The notes: generated by a model from the sequence alone, not told the origin. A DNA stretch of 23,900 nucleotides from JAGXLP01 sp964649445 (GCA_964649445.1 CAZYPS010000025.1:1-23900), one strand, 5' to 3'. Shown: positions 15,525 through 23,794, counted from the first letter of the stretch. Numbers and translations: made by a program.

Positions 15525-16700
15525 ATGACAGAGAACCTGGAGGCACTGAAAGACGAAGTTAAAAAAGAACTGGACGGAATGTCGGACGATTTGATCGACC
15601 TCGGCAAGCGAATTTTTGACAACCCGGAGCTAAAGTTTGAAGAGTACAGGGCGATGGAGTGGTTGACGGAAAAACTTGAAGACCGGGGTTTCTCCGTGGA
15701 ACACGGTGTGGGGGGAATGGATACTGCCTTTCTGGCGCGCTGTCCCCGTGGAGGAGATGGCCCCACAGTTGCATTTTTGAGTGAATACGACGCTCTTCCC
15801 GACCTCGGTCACGCCTGCGGTCACAACTTAATCGCGGTTATCGGTCTTGGAGCCGGGCTTGGTCTTTGCTCCGTAATGGATAAGCTAAATGGACAGCTTC
15901 TCCTGATCGGGACTCCGGCGGAAGAAGGGGGCGGAGGAAAGGTTAAATTGATCGATTCTGGCGTGTTTGACGAGGTTGACGTTGCCATGATGGCCCATCC
16001 CTCGGACAAAACCCTGGTAGGTCGCGGCAGTTTGGGTGTTCAGGAACTCGAGCTGGATTTTTACGGTGAAGCAGCCCACGCTTCAGCTCAGCCCGAGGAG
16101 GGAATTAATGCTCTGGATGCCGTTATTGCGACCTTCAATAATATCAATGCTTTAAGGGAGCATACCAAGGAGAGCTCCAGGATTCATGGAATAATTACTG
16201 ATGGTGGAGAGAAGCCGAACATCGTTCCGGATCACGCTTCGGCTTACTTCTACGTCCGGGCCGCAAAGCCTTCGGACCTAGAAGAATTGCTCGGAAAAGT
16301 GAAGGACTGCGCCAGGGCAGGAGCGCTCGCCGCTGGAGCAGAACTCAAGATAGATGATGGGGGCCACGCATATCAACCCATGGAACCGAATCCTGTGCTT
16401 GCCGACCTGGTAAAGGAGAATTTCGAATCGCTCGGGGAAGAGGTCGAGGACTACGAGGGTGGTATGGGATCGACCGACATGGGAGACGTAAGCCAGAATA
16501 TTCCGGCGGTACATCCTTATATTAGGATCACCGAGGAAGAGACACCTTCTCACTCGAAGGATTTTGCGGAGGCGGCCAACTCGGACTACGGTTATTCCGC
16601 AATGTTGAGAGCATCAAAAGCTCTTGCGATGGCTGGAGTTGACGTACTGGGGGACGAGGAAAATTATCGAAGGATAATTGAGTCGTTTCGGGAGAAATAA
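15525..16700 (+). CDS. M20 family metallo-amidohydrolase
   Basis: The 391-residue protein is an M20 zinc hydrolase closest in pattern to the AbgB / PM20D2-like branch. The metal ligands and catalytic acid are recognisable in SEYDALPDLGHACGHN (86-101), GTPAEEGGGGK (129-139, Glu133/134) and MMAHPSD (about 154-160). A dimerisation domain with GEAAHASAQPEEGINALDAV follows, and near the C-terminus a HSKDF motif supplies the last histidine. Substrates in this branch include p-aminobenzoyl-glutamate and certain dipeptides, so the substrate here cannot be assigned. AGGGTGG precedes the ATG by four bases. The stop overlaps the coaX start by one base (TAATG). Confidence 0.88.
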   Translation: MTENLEALKDEVKKELDGMSDDLIDLGKRIFDNPELKFEEYRAMEWLTEKLEDRGFSVEHGVGGMDTAFLARCPRGGDGPTVAFLSEYDALPDLGHACGHNLIAVIGLGAGLGLCSVMDKLNGQLLLIGTPAEEGGGGKVKLIDSGVFDEVDVAMMAHPSDKTLVGRGSLGVQELELDFYGEAAHASAQPEEGINALDAVIATFNNINALREHTKESSRIHGIITDGGEKPNIVPDHASAYFYVRAAKPSDLEELLGKVKDCARAGALAAGAELKIDDGGHAYQPMEPNPVLADLVKENFESLGEEVEDYEGGMGSTDMGDVSQNIPAVHPYIRITEEETPSHSKDFAEAANSDYGYSAMLRASKALAMAGVDVLGDEENYRRIIESFREK

Positions 16701-17479
16701 TGATGTTTTTGGGACTCGACGTAGGTAACACGAATATAACGATAGGCTGTTTTCAGGAAGATGAACTGTTGTATACCTGGCGAATTTCTACGGACCAGAG
16801 TTTAACCCCTGATGAACTGGGAATTACTTTTCTATCTTTGCTTCAAGCTTCAGGAATCAATCCCGAAAAAGTGACTGACGCCGTGATTTCTTCGGTCGTT
16901 CCTTATTTAAACAGAAGTTTGTCCGAGGGACTGGAAGGATACGTTGGAGTTTCACCAGCTTTTCTGAAGCCGATAGATAACGGGCTCGTGGGCCTCCGGG
17001 TGGACGAGCCGGCTGCTGTCGGTCCCGACCGTGTTGCAAATATCATCGGGGGGATGGAATTATACGGTGGTCCTGGTTTGGTAATTGACTTCGGGACGGC
17101 TACGAGTTTCGAGCTTTACTCCGAGGAAGGTGATTTTTTGGGAGGAGCGATCGCTCCGGAGATGGAAACCGCTCTGGAGGCCTTGGTAGAACGTGCCGCC
17201 CTCCTACCCGAGGTAGAACTGGAGTTGCCGGACAGCGTGATAGGTAAGACTTCCATCGGAAACATAAATTCCGGGTTCGTTCTCGGGTTTGTAGGTATGA
17301 TCGAGGGGCTGATAGAACGGTTCAAAGGGGAATATAAAGAAGATCTCCACATCATTGCTACCGGAGGTAAGGGTAGGTTGTTGTACAGGGAAATAGATTC
17401 CATCGAGCACTTTGAAGAAGATTTGGTGCTTCAGGGGTTAAGACTCTGGCGGGAGAAAACAAAAGAAAAACCCTCCTGA
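16700..17479 (+). CDS. coaX: Type III pantothenate kinase
   Basis: CoaX phosphorylates pantothenate in the first committed step of coenzyme A synthesis. The 259-residue protein shows the ASKHA-fold motifs: LGLDVGNTN (4-12), GPDRVANIIGG (about 108-118, usually GADRxAN), VIDFGTATSFE (catalytic Asp, about 128-138) and GGAIAPE. The length is normal. It is probably translationally coupled to the M20 gene. Its stop codon lies inside the stem of a terminator hairpin that serves the convergent hflKC unit. Confidence 0.95.
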   Translation: MMFLGLDVGNTNITIGCFQEDELLYTWRISTDQSLTPDELGITFLSLLQASGINPEKVTDAVISSVVPYLNRSLSEGLEGYVGVSPAFLKPIDNGLVGLRVDEPAAVGPDRVANIIGGMELYGGPGLVIDFGTATSFELYSEEGDFLGGAIAPEMETALEALVERAALLPEVELELPDSVIGKTSIGNINSGFVLGFVGMIEGLIERFKGEYKEDLHIIATGGKGRLLYREIDSIEHFEEDLVLQGLRLWREKTKEKPS

Positions 17480-17495
17480 GCTCAGCCCAGGAGGG
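17459..17495 (-). terminator. Intrinsic terminator for hflKC, overlapping the coaX 3' end
   Basis: CCCTCCTG (17471-17478) pairs with CAGGAGGG (17488-17495). Read on the minus strand the stem is followed by TTTTTCTTTTGTTTT, a good U-tract. On the plus strand no T-run follows, though the same stem could still fold at the end of the coaX message. The coaX stop codon (17477-17479) sits at the stem-loop junction. Confidence 0.85.
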
Positions 17496-17528
17496 AGTGA
17501 TTCCTAATTCAGAAAAGAAGTATTGGTT

Positions 17529-18449
17529 CTACTCTTCGGAAGTCTCTTCCTCATCCGTCTGAACTTCTGCTTCGGATAACCGGATCTCGCCGCTGGATAG
17601 TAGCTTCATGTATCGGGAATCCGGTGAAATGAGGATAGTATTCTTCCCCTTTCCTTCGACGAACGATCTCCTGTAGGAAGCCAGCTTCCGCCAGAATTCG
17701 TAAAACTCCACGTTCTGACTGTATGCTTCGGCGTAGATGTCCAGTGCTTCTGCTTCCCCTTCACCGCGGATTTCCTCGGCTTCTCTTCTCGCTTCTGCGA
17801 CAATAATGCTGCTCTTCCTGTCGGCGTCCGATCGGATTTCCTTGGATCGTTCGTCTCCTTCGGCCCTTAGCTGGGAAGCCCGGCGCTTTCGCTCCGAGAT
17901 CATTCGATTGAATACTGCTTCCTCGTTAGCTTTGGGGAGGTCTGCTCGCTTGATCTTCGCGTCGATCAGGTTAATTCCGTATTCTTTTAGCTTTTTAGCG
18001 CTGGTTTCCTGGATCGTATTCAGCATGGCTTCCCGTTTGCCGGAAGCGATTTCGTTGAACTCGTAACTGGCCAGTACGTTTCTCAGGTCGGAGTAAAGTA
18101 TATCATCGATTCTGGTTTGAGCTATACCCCGACGGGCATTGAAAGCTTCTTTGAATTGTTGAGGGTTCTCTATCCTCCAGATGGCGTAGTTATTTACGCG
18201 CAGACGACGCTGGTCGGCGGTAATTAGCTCCCTCGGTTGTATGTCGTAGGAAAGCAGTCGGCCTTCCATTTTTTGAACGTTTTGGATGAACGGGATCTTG
18301 AAGTTTAGTCCCGGTTCCGTGGCTACCTGCTTGATATCCCCGTATTGAACTACGATAGCTTGTTTCGTTTCGTCTACGGTAAAAGTAAACAGGTTAAAAA
18401 TTATTAATAGCCCTAATACTATTCCGACGAACCAGGCTAGCTTTCTCAT
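17529..18449 (-). CDS. hflC: Membrane protease modulator HflC (SPFH domain)
   Basis: HflC is an SPFH/band-7 protein that, with HflK, forms a periplasm-facing cage around the FtsH protease. The 306-residue product has an N-terminal membrane anchor (about 4-25), the band-7 domain beginning DETKQAIVVQYGDIK with EPGLNFKIPFIQNV, a long charged coiled-coil helix (about 175-235, NRMISERKRRASQLRAEGDER onward), and a distal segment with YRRSF. The tail is acidic. Its ATG overlaps the hflK stop by four bases, and it ends at a strong terminator. No ftsH gene is in the window. Confidence 0.93.
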   Translation of the reverse strand: MRKLAWFVGIVLGLLIIFNLFTFTVDETKQAIVVQYGDIKQVATEPGLNFKIPFIQNVQKMEGRLLSYDIQPRELITADQRRLRVNNYAIWRIENPQQFKEAFNARRGIAQTRIDDILYSDLRNVLASYEFNEIASGKREAMLNTIQETSAKKLKEYGINLIDAKIKRADLPKANEEAVFNRMISERKRRASQLRAEGDERSKEIRSDADRKSSIIVAEARREAEEIRGEGEAEALDIYAEAYSQNVEFYEFWRKLASYRRSFVEGKGKNTILISPDSRYMKLLSSGEIRLSEAEVQTDEEETSEE

Positions 18450-19462
18450 TGGCTACCACCGTCCAGCTCGTTTATGTTGAGGAGTTTAAGAATCGAGGAA
18501 CCATCCGTCTTTTCCGTGAGCAGTACCTTGTCCATATCCGGCAGGATCTCTTCCATTGTTTCCATGTAGAGCCGTCGCCGGGTTACCTCCTGACTTCCCC
18601 GGTTGTATTCCTCGAGTACCTGGAGGAATTTGCTCACGTCTCCCTCGGCTTCGTTGACGCGTTCAGCTTTGGTTGCTTCGGCCTGATTGGTTATCTCCGC
18701 CGCCTGTCCCCGAGCGTTAGGAATAACGTCGTTCGAGTAGGCTTCTGCCTGGTTGATTTTCTTTTGTTTGTCTTCTTTTGCGCTGGTTACGTCGTCGAAT
18801 GCCGGCACTACGGGCTCCGGCGGTTTGGCGTCCTGTATCTTAATTGCTTCGATGTTGATTCCAGCCTCGTACATTTCTAGAAGTGCCTGTAAGTCGTCCA
18901 GCGAATTGGCGGCGATTTCAGCTCTCTCCGTCGTGAGGGCTTCTTCCACATCGTGCTTTACCACTTCCTGGCGGATAACAGCTTCTGCAGCTTCCTTTAC
19001 CAGGGCATGGGGCTCGATAATGTTAAAAGCGAACTGCTCCGGATCGATTACTGTAAACTGAACGGCGAGCTCCATGTGGACTATATTGTCGTCCCCTGTT
19101 AACATCAAAGCCTCCTCATCGTCGACCCGGTAACGCGGGTTTGGGGGTGGGGACACCGTCTCATAACCAATTTCTATTTTGCGCACGGACCTTATATCCA
19201 CCTTTTGCACGGATTCTATTGGAGGAGGAGCATGATAATTTAAACCAGAATTTACTGTTCTGACGTGTTTACCAAATCGTTTTACCAATCCGACTTCGGC
19301 TGGTCCTACCTGATAGATACCCTGAAGCAGGTAAATAACTACCACCAGCCCAATTATAATCCAGCCAGTTTTGTTCCCGAACTTCTTTAAGTTCCCTTTT
19401 AATCTATCCCAATCGGAATTCCGACGTTCTTCTCTCGGATCAAAATCATAATTATCGGGCAT
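18446..19462 (-). CDS. hflK: Membrane protease modulator HflK (SPFH domain)
   Basis: The 338-residue partner of HflC has a short charged cytoplasmic N-terminus, one membrane segment (about 32-50), and the band-7 domain with VGPAEVGLVKRFGKHVRTVNSGLNYHAPPPIESV. The family motif KIQDAKPPEPVVPAFDDV (about 205-222) comes before a coiled coil rich in Ala, Glu and Lys. It lacks the Gly-rich N-terminal region seen in enterobacterial HflK. The ATG is preceded by AGGGGTGA. The gene is divergent from the UPF0104 gene at 19576. Confidence 0.94.
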   Translation of the reverse strand: MPDNYDFDPREERRNSDWDRLKGNLKKFGNKTGWIIIGLVVVIYLLQGIYQVGPAEVGLVKRFGKHVRTVNSGLNYHAPPPIESVQKVDIRSVRKIEIGYETVSPPPNPRYRVDDEEALMLTGDDNIVHMELAVQFTVIDPEQFAFNIIEPHALVKEAAEAVIRQEVVKHDVEEALTTERAEIAANSLDDLQALLEMYEAGINIEAIKIQDAKPPEPVVPAFDDVTSAKEDKQKKINQAEAYSNDVIPNARGQAAEITNQAEATKAERVNEAEGDVSKFLQVLEEYNRGSQEVTRRRLYMETMEEILPDMDKVLLTEKTDGSSILKLLNINELDGGSQ

Positions 19463-19514
19463 AATTCACCCCTAGAGTCAAAAGTCATCGCCAATCACAA
19501 TGCAATATTGCTAA

Positions 19515-19543
19515 AGTATAAAGTATCCGTTAGCCTTGTACAA
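19515..19543 (-). promoter_or_regulatory. Candidate promoter for hflKC
   Basis: On the minus strand TTGTAC (19538-19543) and TATACT (19515-19520) are spaced by 17 bp, about 50 bp before hflK. The -10 is strong and the -35 is partial. The divergent gene at 19576 must start transcription within the same 113-bp gap or be read from further upstream. Confidence 0.4.
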
Positions 19544-19575
19544 CTGAGTTCTCATTAGCAAAACGGAGGGTTAAA

Positions 19576-20592
19576 GTGCGATTGGGTCGTAAGACGACGA
19601 CTGCTCTGTCGGTGGTACTAGGACTTGCCGTACTTGGTGTGATTCTTTGGTATATCGGTCCTGCCAAAGTGGCGCGGCAAATCTCCGCGCTGGGGTGGGA
19701 CGGTTTCGCTTTGATGATTTCTTCTATTGTTCTCACCTTCTTTTTCTGGACCCTTGCCTGGTTTGTTGTAATGAAGGGATACGGAGTAGTTGCTCCATTC
19801 AGCCTAAGTTTCTGGGCTCGAATCGGGAGTTTTGCCGTGAGTTTTCTGACCCCTTCCCTGCACTTCGGGGGTGAACCTGTAAGGGCACTGGTTATAGAGC
19901 GGGAGAGTGACTCCTCTTACAGCAGGATTTTTGCGACTATCGTGGCCGAGCGGATTACGATGATGGCCGCTCTGGTTGCCGTGATACTGATTGGGGCCAT
20001 GATGGGGATATACAGTCAGCTTCCCTCGGATACACTTATCTATCTAATACTCATTTCTCTTATATTCGTTGGATTGGTTTCCCTGTTAATTCTCAATTTT
20101 TACAAGAAGATGTTCCTGTTTACGAAGTTTACCGCTTTTCTGAAGCGGAAACTTTTCTGGACTGAATTACTCCAGAAGGCGGAAGACGCGATCAGACATC
20201 TGGAGAAGGAAATCAGCATGGCTTTCGGGCAACACATCAAACATACTGGTGGAGCGTTCTTGCTCGATATCGTGGCTACTGTGTTTATGTTTATCCGGCC
20301 CCAGATATACTTTTACTTCACCCAGGGCCGGGTATTTTCGATAGAAGAATTAACGATGCTTTTTGCTATGATATCCGTACTTTCTTCCTTCTTCTGGGTT
20401 ACGCCGGGAGGAATAGGCGTTTCCGAAGGAGGTTTTATTGGGATTTTCGCGATCTTTGGGATAAGTGGAAGCGAGGCGGTGGCGTATTCTTTTTCCGTGA
20501 AAGCGATACAGCTGTTTTTCGTCGGACTCGGGCTAGCCCTGCTGGCCCGGTACGGAATAATGAACTTGCTTTTTGAAGGTAAGGAGGAATGA
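19576..20592 (+). CDS. UPF0104 / lysylphosphatidylglycerol synthase-type membrane protein
   Basis: The 338-residue protein is almost entirely hydrophobic helices and fits the UPF0104 (LPG synthase membrane region) family. The N-terminal helix pair is followed by the conserved SFLTPSLHFGGEPVRALVIE segment (about 94-113), and the C-terminal part has the FFWVTPGGIGVSEGGF motif (about 273-288). Members are linked to lipid aminoacylation flippases or glycolipid export, but this protein has only the membrane part and no catalytic synthase domain, so the substrate is unknown. The start is GTG with GGAGGG five bases upstream. Its stop overlaps a possible micro-ORF. Confidence 0.85.
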   Translation: MRLGRKTTTALSVVLGLAVLGVILWYIGPAKVARQISALGWDGFALMISSIVLTFFFWTLAWFVVMKGYGVVAPFSLSFWARIGSFAVSFLTPSLHFGGEPVRALVIERESDSSYSRIFATIVAERITMMAALVAVILIGAMMGIYSQLPSDTLIYLILISLIFVGLVSLLILNFYKKMFLFTKFTAFLKRKLFWTELLQKAEDAIRHLEKEISMAFGQHIKHTGGAFLLDIVATVFMFIRPQIYFYFTQGRVFSIEELTMLFAMISVLSSFFWVTPGGIGVSEGGFIGIFAIFGISGSEAVAYSFSVKAIQLFFVGLGLALLARYGIMNLLFEGKEE

Positions 20593-20681
20593 TGGCCGGT
20601 GGTTCGGGAAATCCCGGCGACGGTTTAGAGAAACTATTTCAGAGGCTATGCCCGACGGGTGTGCTGATTCTGTGCGGTTGA
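20589..20681 (+). CDS. Possible 30-residue micro-ORF
   Basis: A short frame starts ATGATG at 20589 and ends TGA at 20679. Its first ATG overlaps the stop of the preceding membrane-protein gene (ATGA). AAGGAGG at 20581-20587 lies one base before the first ATG and four before the second, so the second is the better start. The peptide begins MMAGGSGNPGDGLEKLF and ends in a short hydrophobic segment containing two cysteines in all (LCPTGVLILCG). I recognise no family. It may be a real coupled microprotein or simply chance in a 109-bp gap. Confidence 0.3.
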   Translation: MMAGGSGNPGDGLEKLFQRLCPTGVLILCG

Positions 20682-20701
20682 GCGGGGAATAATGATCACT
20701 A

Positions 20702-21637
20702 ATGAAATCAGGCAATTTCTCTTTCACTAGATCAATCCAGCGTCTCCTGGTTGGCGCTTCTGTGATTTTTTTAATGGTTTATTTTGTATTTCCATCTCCT
20801 TTGCCTGAGGGTCGGCAAAAGTTTTCCCTGAGTTATCATGAATTTTCCGGACAGGCCGACTTCGAGTTATCCGGGTTAGGATTGGGACTGACTCTCAACT
20901 CGAAAAAGGAGTTGGGGCTTGGACTGGGTTTAGGAGAGGAACGTTCCGTATCCTTTGACAACTGGGAGGTTGGTCCGTTTCTTCTCGGGGAGTTTTCTCC
21001 AGAAGGCGTAAAGCTCGATGATTTTGCTGGCGGCCTGGAGGCGAACTATTTCGATTACAAAATCGGCGGGTGGTCATTATCCTCTACTTCCCGGGCCTGG
21101 GTCGGTGCTACCGGATTTAGATTTGGTGGCACCGGGTCTTATAGCATTGGAAACTTGAAGCTGGCCTACGATCTTCAGGTAAATCACGGTTTTAACGGGA
21201 AAGATATCTGGTTTCCGGTAAGGGGAGGGAGTTACTGGACGAGTCTGTCGCGGAAAAGCCTCTCAGGTTTCGAAAACGTGACCGGAAACTACTTTACCCT
21301 TTACGGAGAGAGGGTAATTCCTCTGGAAGACGGTGATGTAAAGTGGAGTCAGGGGGTAAAACTTGACTCTCAGGGAACTCCCGGGGATTTTGGATTAGTG
21401 ACGAGGCTTGGATATCGGGATAGTTTCCTGCTGGTGGAGATAGATGGTCTAAAAATCGTTGGCTGGGCGTTACAATTCACTGGTGAGAAGGTGTCGATTG
21501 GATTCCTGGAATCTACCGGCGATCAGAAAAGTTATGGAGTATCCGTCGGATATCGGGGGGAACGGAAAGTAGGCTTTGAAATTTTAGAGAGTAAGGACGA
21601 TCCGGATATGACGTTGAATTTAACGGTAGAGTGGTAA
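20702..21637 (+). CDS. Predicted exported beta-strand-rich (outer-membrane barrel-like) protein
   Basis: I do not recognise a named family. The 311-residue protein has a basic N-terminus and a hydrophobic segment at about 15-30 like a signal peptide or anchor. From about residue 38 it is made of alternating short strands rich in Gly, Ser, Phe, Tyr and Trp with turns between, such as ELGLGLGLG, WVGATGFRFGGTGSYSIG and LVTRLGYRDSFLLVEI. It ends TLNLTVEW, a terminal aromatic after alternating hydrophobics, as in many outer-membrane barrels. The ATG has a poor Shine-Dalgarno. A 12-codon frame starting at 20692 overlaps it. The stop overlaps the region just ahead of the flavoprotein gene. Confidence 0.6.
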   Translation: MKSGNFSFTRSIQRLLVGASVIFLMVYFVFPSPLPEGRQKFSLSYHEFSGQADFELSGLGLGLTLNSKKELGLGLGLGEERSVSFDNWEVGPFLLGEFSPEGVKLDDFAGGLEANYFDYKIGGWSLSSTSRAWVGATGFRFGGTGSYSIGNLKLAYDLQVNHGFNGKDIWFPVRGGSYWTSLSRKSLSGFENVTGNYFTLYGERVIPLEDGDVKWSQGVKLDSQGTPGDFGLVTRLGYRDSFLLVEIDGLKIVGWALQFTGEKVSIGFLESTGDQKSYGVSVGYRGERKVGFEILESKDDPDMTLNLTVEW

Positions 21638-21639
21638 AG

Positions 21640-22824
21640 ATGAAAAAGATTGATCCAGAAATATTGGTTGTAGGGGGAGGACCTGCCGGGGCTATTGCCG
21701 CGGAAGTAACTGCTGGCGGTGGCGCGGATACAATCCTGATTGACAAAAAAGACGATCCGACTCGGTCCAGTGCCTGCGGGGGATTGGTGAGTATTGACAC
21801 CTGGGAAAGGCTTGGCGGACGAGAGGGAGCAATAGTTAATGAAATCAGCGGAGTACTGGTCCATCTCCCAGGAGGAGACGATTTTGAACTTTCATCTTCG
21901 AAAGTCAAAGCGTACGTAATAGACAGGGACCGGTTAAATGCTGACTTGCTGGCTCGTGCCGAAGAACGGGGTGTCAGAATCCGCCCGAAGACGGGTTTAT
22001 TCGAGAGAGACGGGTCAATTGTTAAAATCAGATCGACCGGTGGTTCGCGAGAAAAGACTTTGAGTCCAGATGTGATTATCGGGGCCGACGGGCCCAGAAG
22101 CGACGTGAGGAGGTTATTTGAACTTGATCAGCCTTCAAAGTTGCTCTATGCCATTCAGTCCGAAATGGAACTCGATATATTCAGTGATGATTACGTAGAG
22201 GTCTTTTTTGGTGACAAACTTGCTCCGGGTTTTTTCGGCTGGATTATCCCCACGGCCCGAGGAGGGGCGCGAGTTGGTCTAGCCACAAGTGAGGGTGAGA
22301 AATTAAAGACATTTTTTGAAAGATTGCTTGATGAAGCCGGGGCGGAGTATCCTGATTCGTTCCGGACGGGAGTAATACCGATTGGTATTCCCGACCACTC
22401 AACTGGAAGTAATGTTTTAACTGTTGGGGACGCTGCCGGACAGGTAAAGCCCACGACCGGCGGTGGGTTATATCCTATATCAATAACGGCCGAACTTGCG
22501 GGAAAAGCAGCATTGAAAGGGATATCCGGAATGAACGATCCTGCGGATCACTATTTCCGGGAGTGGATGAATAGGGTGGGAGAAGAGTTAGACCGGGAAA
22601 TGCTACTTCACAGGATTCTGGAGGTAGTATCGGACGATAACCTCAGAAGGTTACTGGGACTGCTCAACAGACCCAATCTGGCTGACTGGATAGCGGATAA
22701 CGGGGATATCGATCATCTCTATCCCCTTGCCAAGAAAATGGCAAAGAATCCGCTGGTAATGACAACTATAGTAAAACAATTGCCGGGCGAGTTTGCCTCG
22801 GAAGTTAAAAAAGAACTCACCTAA
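21640..22824 (+). CDS. Geranylgeranyl reductase family FAD-dependent oxidoreductase
   Basis: The 394-residue protein is a flavin oxidoreductase of the geranylgeranyl reductase family, whose members saturate double bonds of isoprenoid chains in lipids, quinones or chlorophyll. It has the dinucleotide motif VVGGGPAG (10-17), SACGGLVS (about 43-50), GADGPRSDVRR, FFGWIIPTARGGARVGLA, and the family signature VGDAAGQVKPTTGGGLYPISI. I chose ATG 21640; an in-frame GTG at 21631 overlaps the previous gene and adds only three residues. The archaeal-looking KPTTGGG motif is notable in a bacterium. Its substrate (menaquinone, polyprenyl phosphate or membrane lipid) cannot be told from sequence. Confidence 0.85.
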   Translation: MKKIDPEILVVGGGPAGAIAAEVTAGGGADTILIDKKDDPTRSSACGGLVSIDTWERLGGREGAIVNEISGVLVHLPGGDDFELSSSKVKAYVIDRDRLNADLLARAEERGVRIRPKTGLFERDGSIVKIRSTGGSREKTLSPDVIIGADGPRSDVRRLFELDQPSKLLYAIQSEMELDIFSDDYVEVFFGDKLAPGFFGWIIPTARGGARVGLATSEGEKLKTFFERLLDEAGAEYPDSFRTGVIPIGIPDHSTGSNVLTVGDAAGQVKPTTGGGLYPISITAELAGKAALKGISGMNDPADHYFREWMNRVGEELDREMLLHRILEVVSDDNLRRLLGLLNRPNLADWIADNGDIDHLYPLAKKMAKNPLVMTTIVKQLPGEFASEVKKELT

Positions 22825-22878
22825 CCCGGTTTCAGTCGATAATCCTATCTCGGCTGGCAGTTTAGCTGTAGCACTCCC

Positions 22879-23304
22879 TCAGAACGGAATTTCTTCGTCG
22901 TCGTCGGAAGAACTTGGCTCCGGCCTTTCGGGAGGAGGTTGTTCGGCTTTTTCCTCCTGTCTCTCGCCCTGACCGGACCCGAGAAATTGTACGTTTTGGG
23001 CTACTACGCTAGTCCACTTTCTATTATTTCCCTCGTCGTCCTCGTAGTTGGAAATACGTAGCCTCCCGGTTACGGCAACGGGTCTACCTTTGCTGAGATA
23101 TGTCGCGCAATTTTCCGCCTGATTTCTCCACGTTGTTATGGGGACGAAGGTCGTTTCTTCCTGCAATTCGTCATTGGCGTCTCTGTACTGTCGATTGACT
23201 GCTATGGTAAAAGTTGTCCTCGCAACTCCGGACTGTGTATATTGAAGTTCGGGATCCTCGGTTAAATTTCCAATAAGAATAACCTGATTAAGACTTGCTG
23301 CCAT
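22879..23304 (-). CDS. ssb: Single-stranded DNA-binding protein
   Basis: SSB coats single-stranded DNA during replication, repair and recombination. The 141-residue protein opens with the OB-fold pattern LNQVILIGNLTEDPELQYTQSG, continues with FTIAVNRQYRD and FVPITTWRNQAENCATYLSKG, and ends in the conserved acidic partner-binding tip DDDEEIPF. The linker between (about 112-132) is short and rich in Gln, Glu and Pro. GGGGTGGG lies upstream of the ATG. It is not beside rpsF/rpsR, its common partners; an Nfu gene lies 67 bp upstream on the same strand. It converges on the flavoprotein gene. Confidence 0.97.
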   Translation of the reverse strand: MAASLNQVILIGNLTEDPELQYTQSGVARTTFTIAVNRQYRDANDELQEETTFVPITTWRNQAENCATYLSKGRPVAVTGRLRISNYEDDEGNNRKWTSVVAQNVQFLGSGQGERQEEKAEQPPPERPEPSSSDDDEEIPF

Positions 23305-23336
23305 CTTGACCCACCCCTAATTTTTTTAGCTCGTTT

Positions 23337-23365
23337 ATGATACTAACTATAAAGGAGTCACTCAA
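23337..23365 (-). promoter_or_regulatory. Candidate promoter for ssb
   Basis: On the minus strand TTGAGT (23360-23365) and TATCAT (23337-23342) have 17-bp spacing, about 33 bp before the ssb start. The region also has a 10-bp inverted repeat (gccatcttga at 23300-23309, tcaagatggc at 23362-23371) joining the start-codon region to the -35 region. Confidence 0.45.
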
Positions 23366-23371
23366 GATGGC

Positions 23372-23599
23372 TTAAACTGCCTCGACTTCATTAATTTCTG
23401 GTATCTTGGACTCTAGTACCTTTTCGACTCCCTGTTTCAGGGTCATTGCAGACATGGGGCAACCGACGCAAGCTCCAACGAGTTCAACTTTTACTACGTT
23501 ATCTTCGGTAATTTCGTTCAGAATTACGTCTCCGCCATCCGCCTGAATCGATGGCCTGACTTCATCCAGAGCTTCTTCGACTTCTTCTTCAGTAATCAT
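23372..23599 (-). CDS. Nfu-type Fe-S cluster scaffold (NifU C-terminal domain)
   Basis: The 75-residue protein is a stand-alone NifU C-terminal domain, which binds an Fe-S cluster between subunits through CxxC and passes it to target proteins. It has VRPSIQADGGDVIL (about 14-27) and the cluster motif GACVGCPMS (about 42-50), then a final helix with VEKVLESKIPEI. Length is typical for single-domain Nfu. Hydrogenase maturation proteins such as HypD need Fe-S clusters, which fits, but the genes are far apart here. Confidence 0.94.
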   Translation of the reverse strand: MITEEEVEEALDEVRPSIQADGGDVILNEITEDNVVKVELVGACVGCPMSAMTLKQGVEKVLESKIPEINEVEAV

Positions 23600-23626
23600 C
23601 TAATTTCACCTACTGTTTCAGCGTTT

Positions 23627-23653
23627 GTTATAATAGTAGATTATTTTACTCAA
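23627..23653 (-). promoter_or_regulatory. Candidate promoter for the nfu gene
   Basis: On the minus strand TTGAGT (23648-23653) and TATAAC (23627-23632) are 15 bp apart, slightly short, with the -10 about 28 bp from the start codon. The same TTGAGT hexamer is seen upstream of ssb. Confidence 0.35.
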
Positions 23654-23794
23654 GTTTTCCTAATTGAGGTTAACCAAAAAAGAATACTATTACAACCTGT
23701 CTCGTTCAAATACTTTGAAACTAGGGTTCAATCAACTTTGGTGCTCACACCTCCACTTTCTTTTAATCTACTGAGTATATGAGGCTAAGGATCT

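Noticed and set aside
20593..20630. A tRNA-like GGTTCG segment after the membrane protein gene.
   Set aside because: No acceptor stem, D-arm or anticodon arm can be drawn around it; it is a small GC-rich hairpin.
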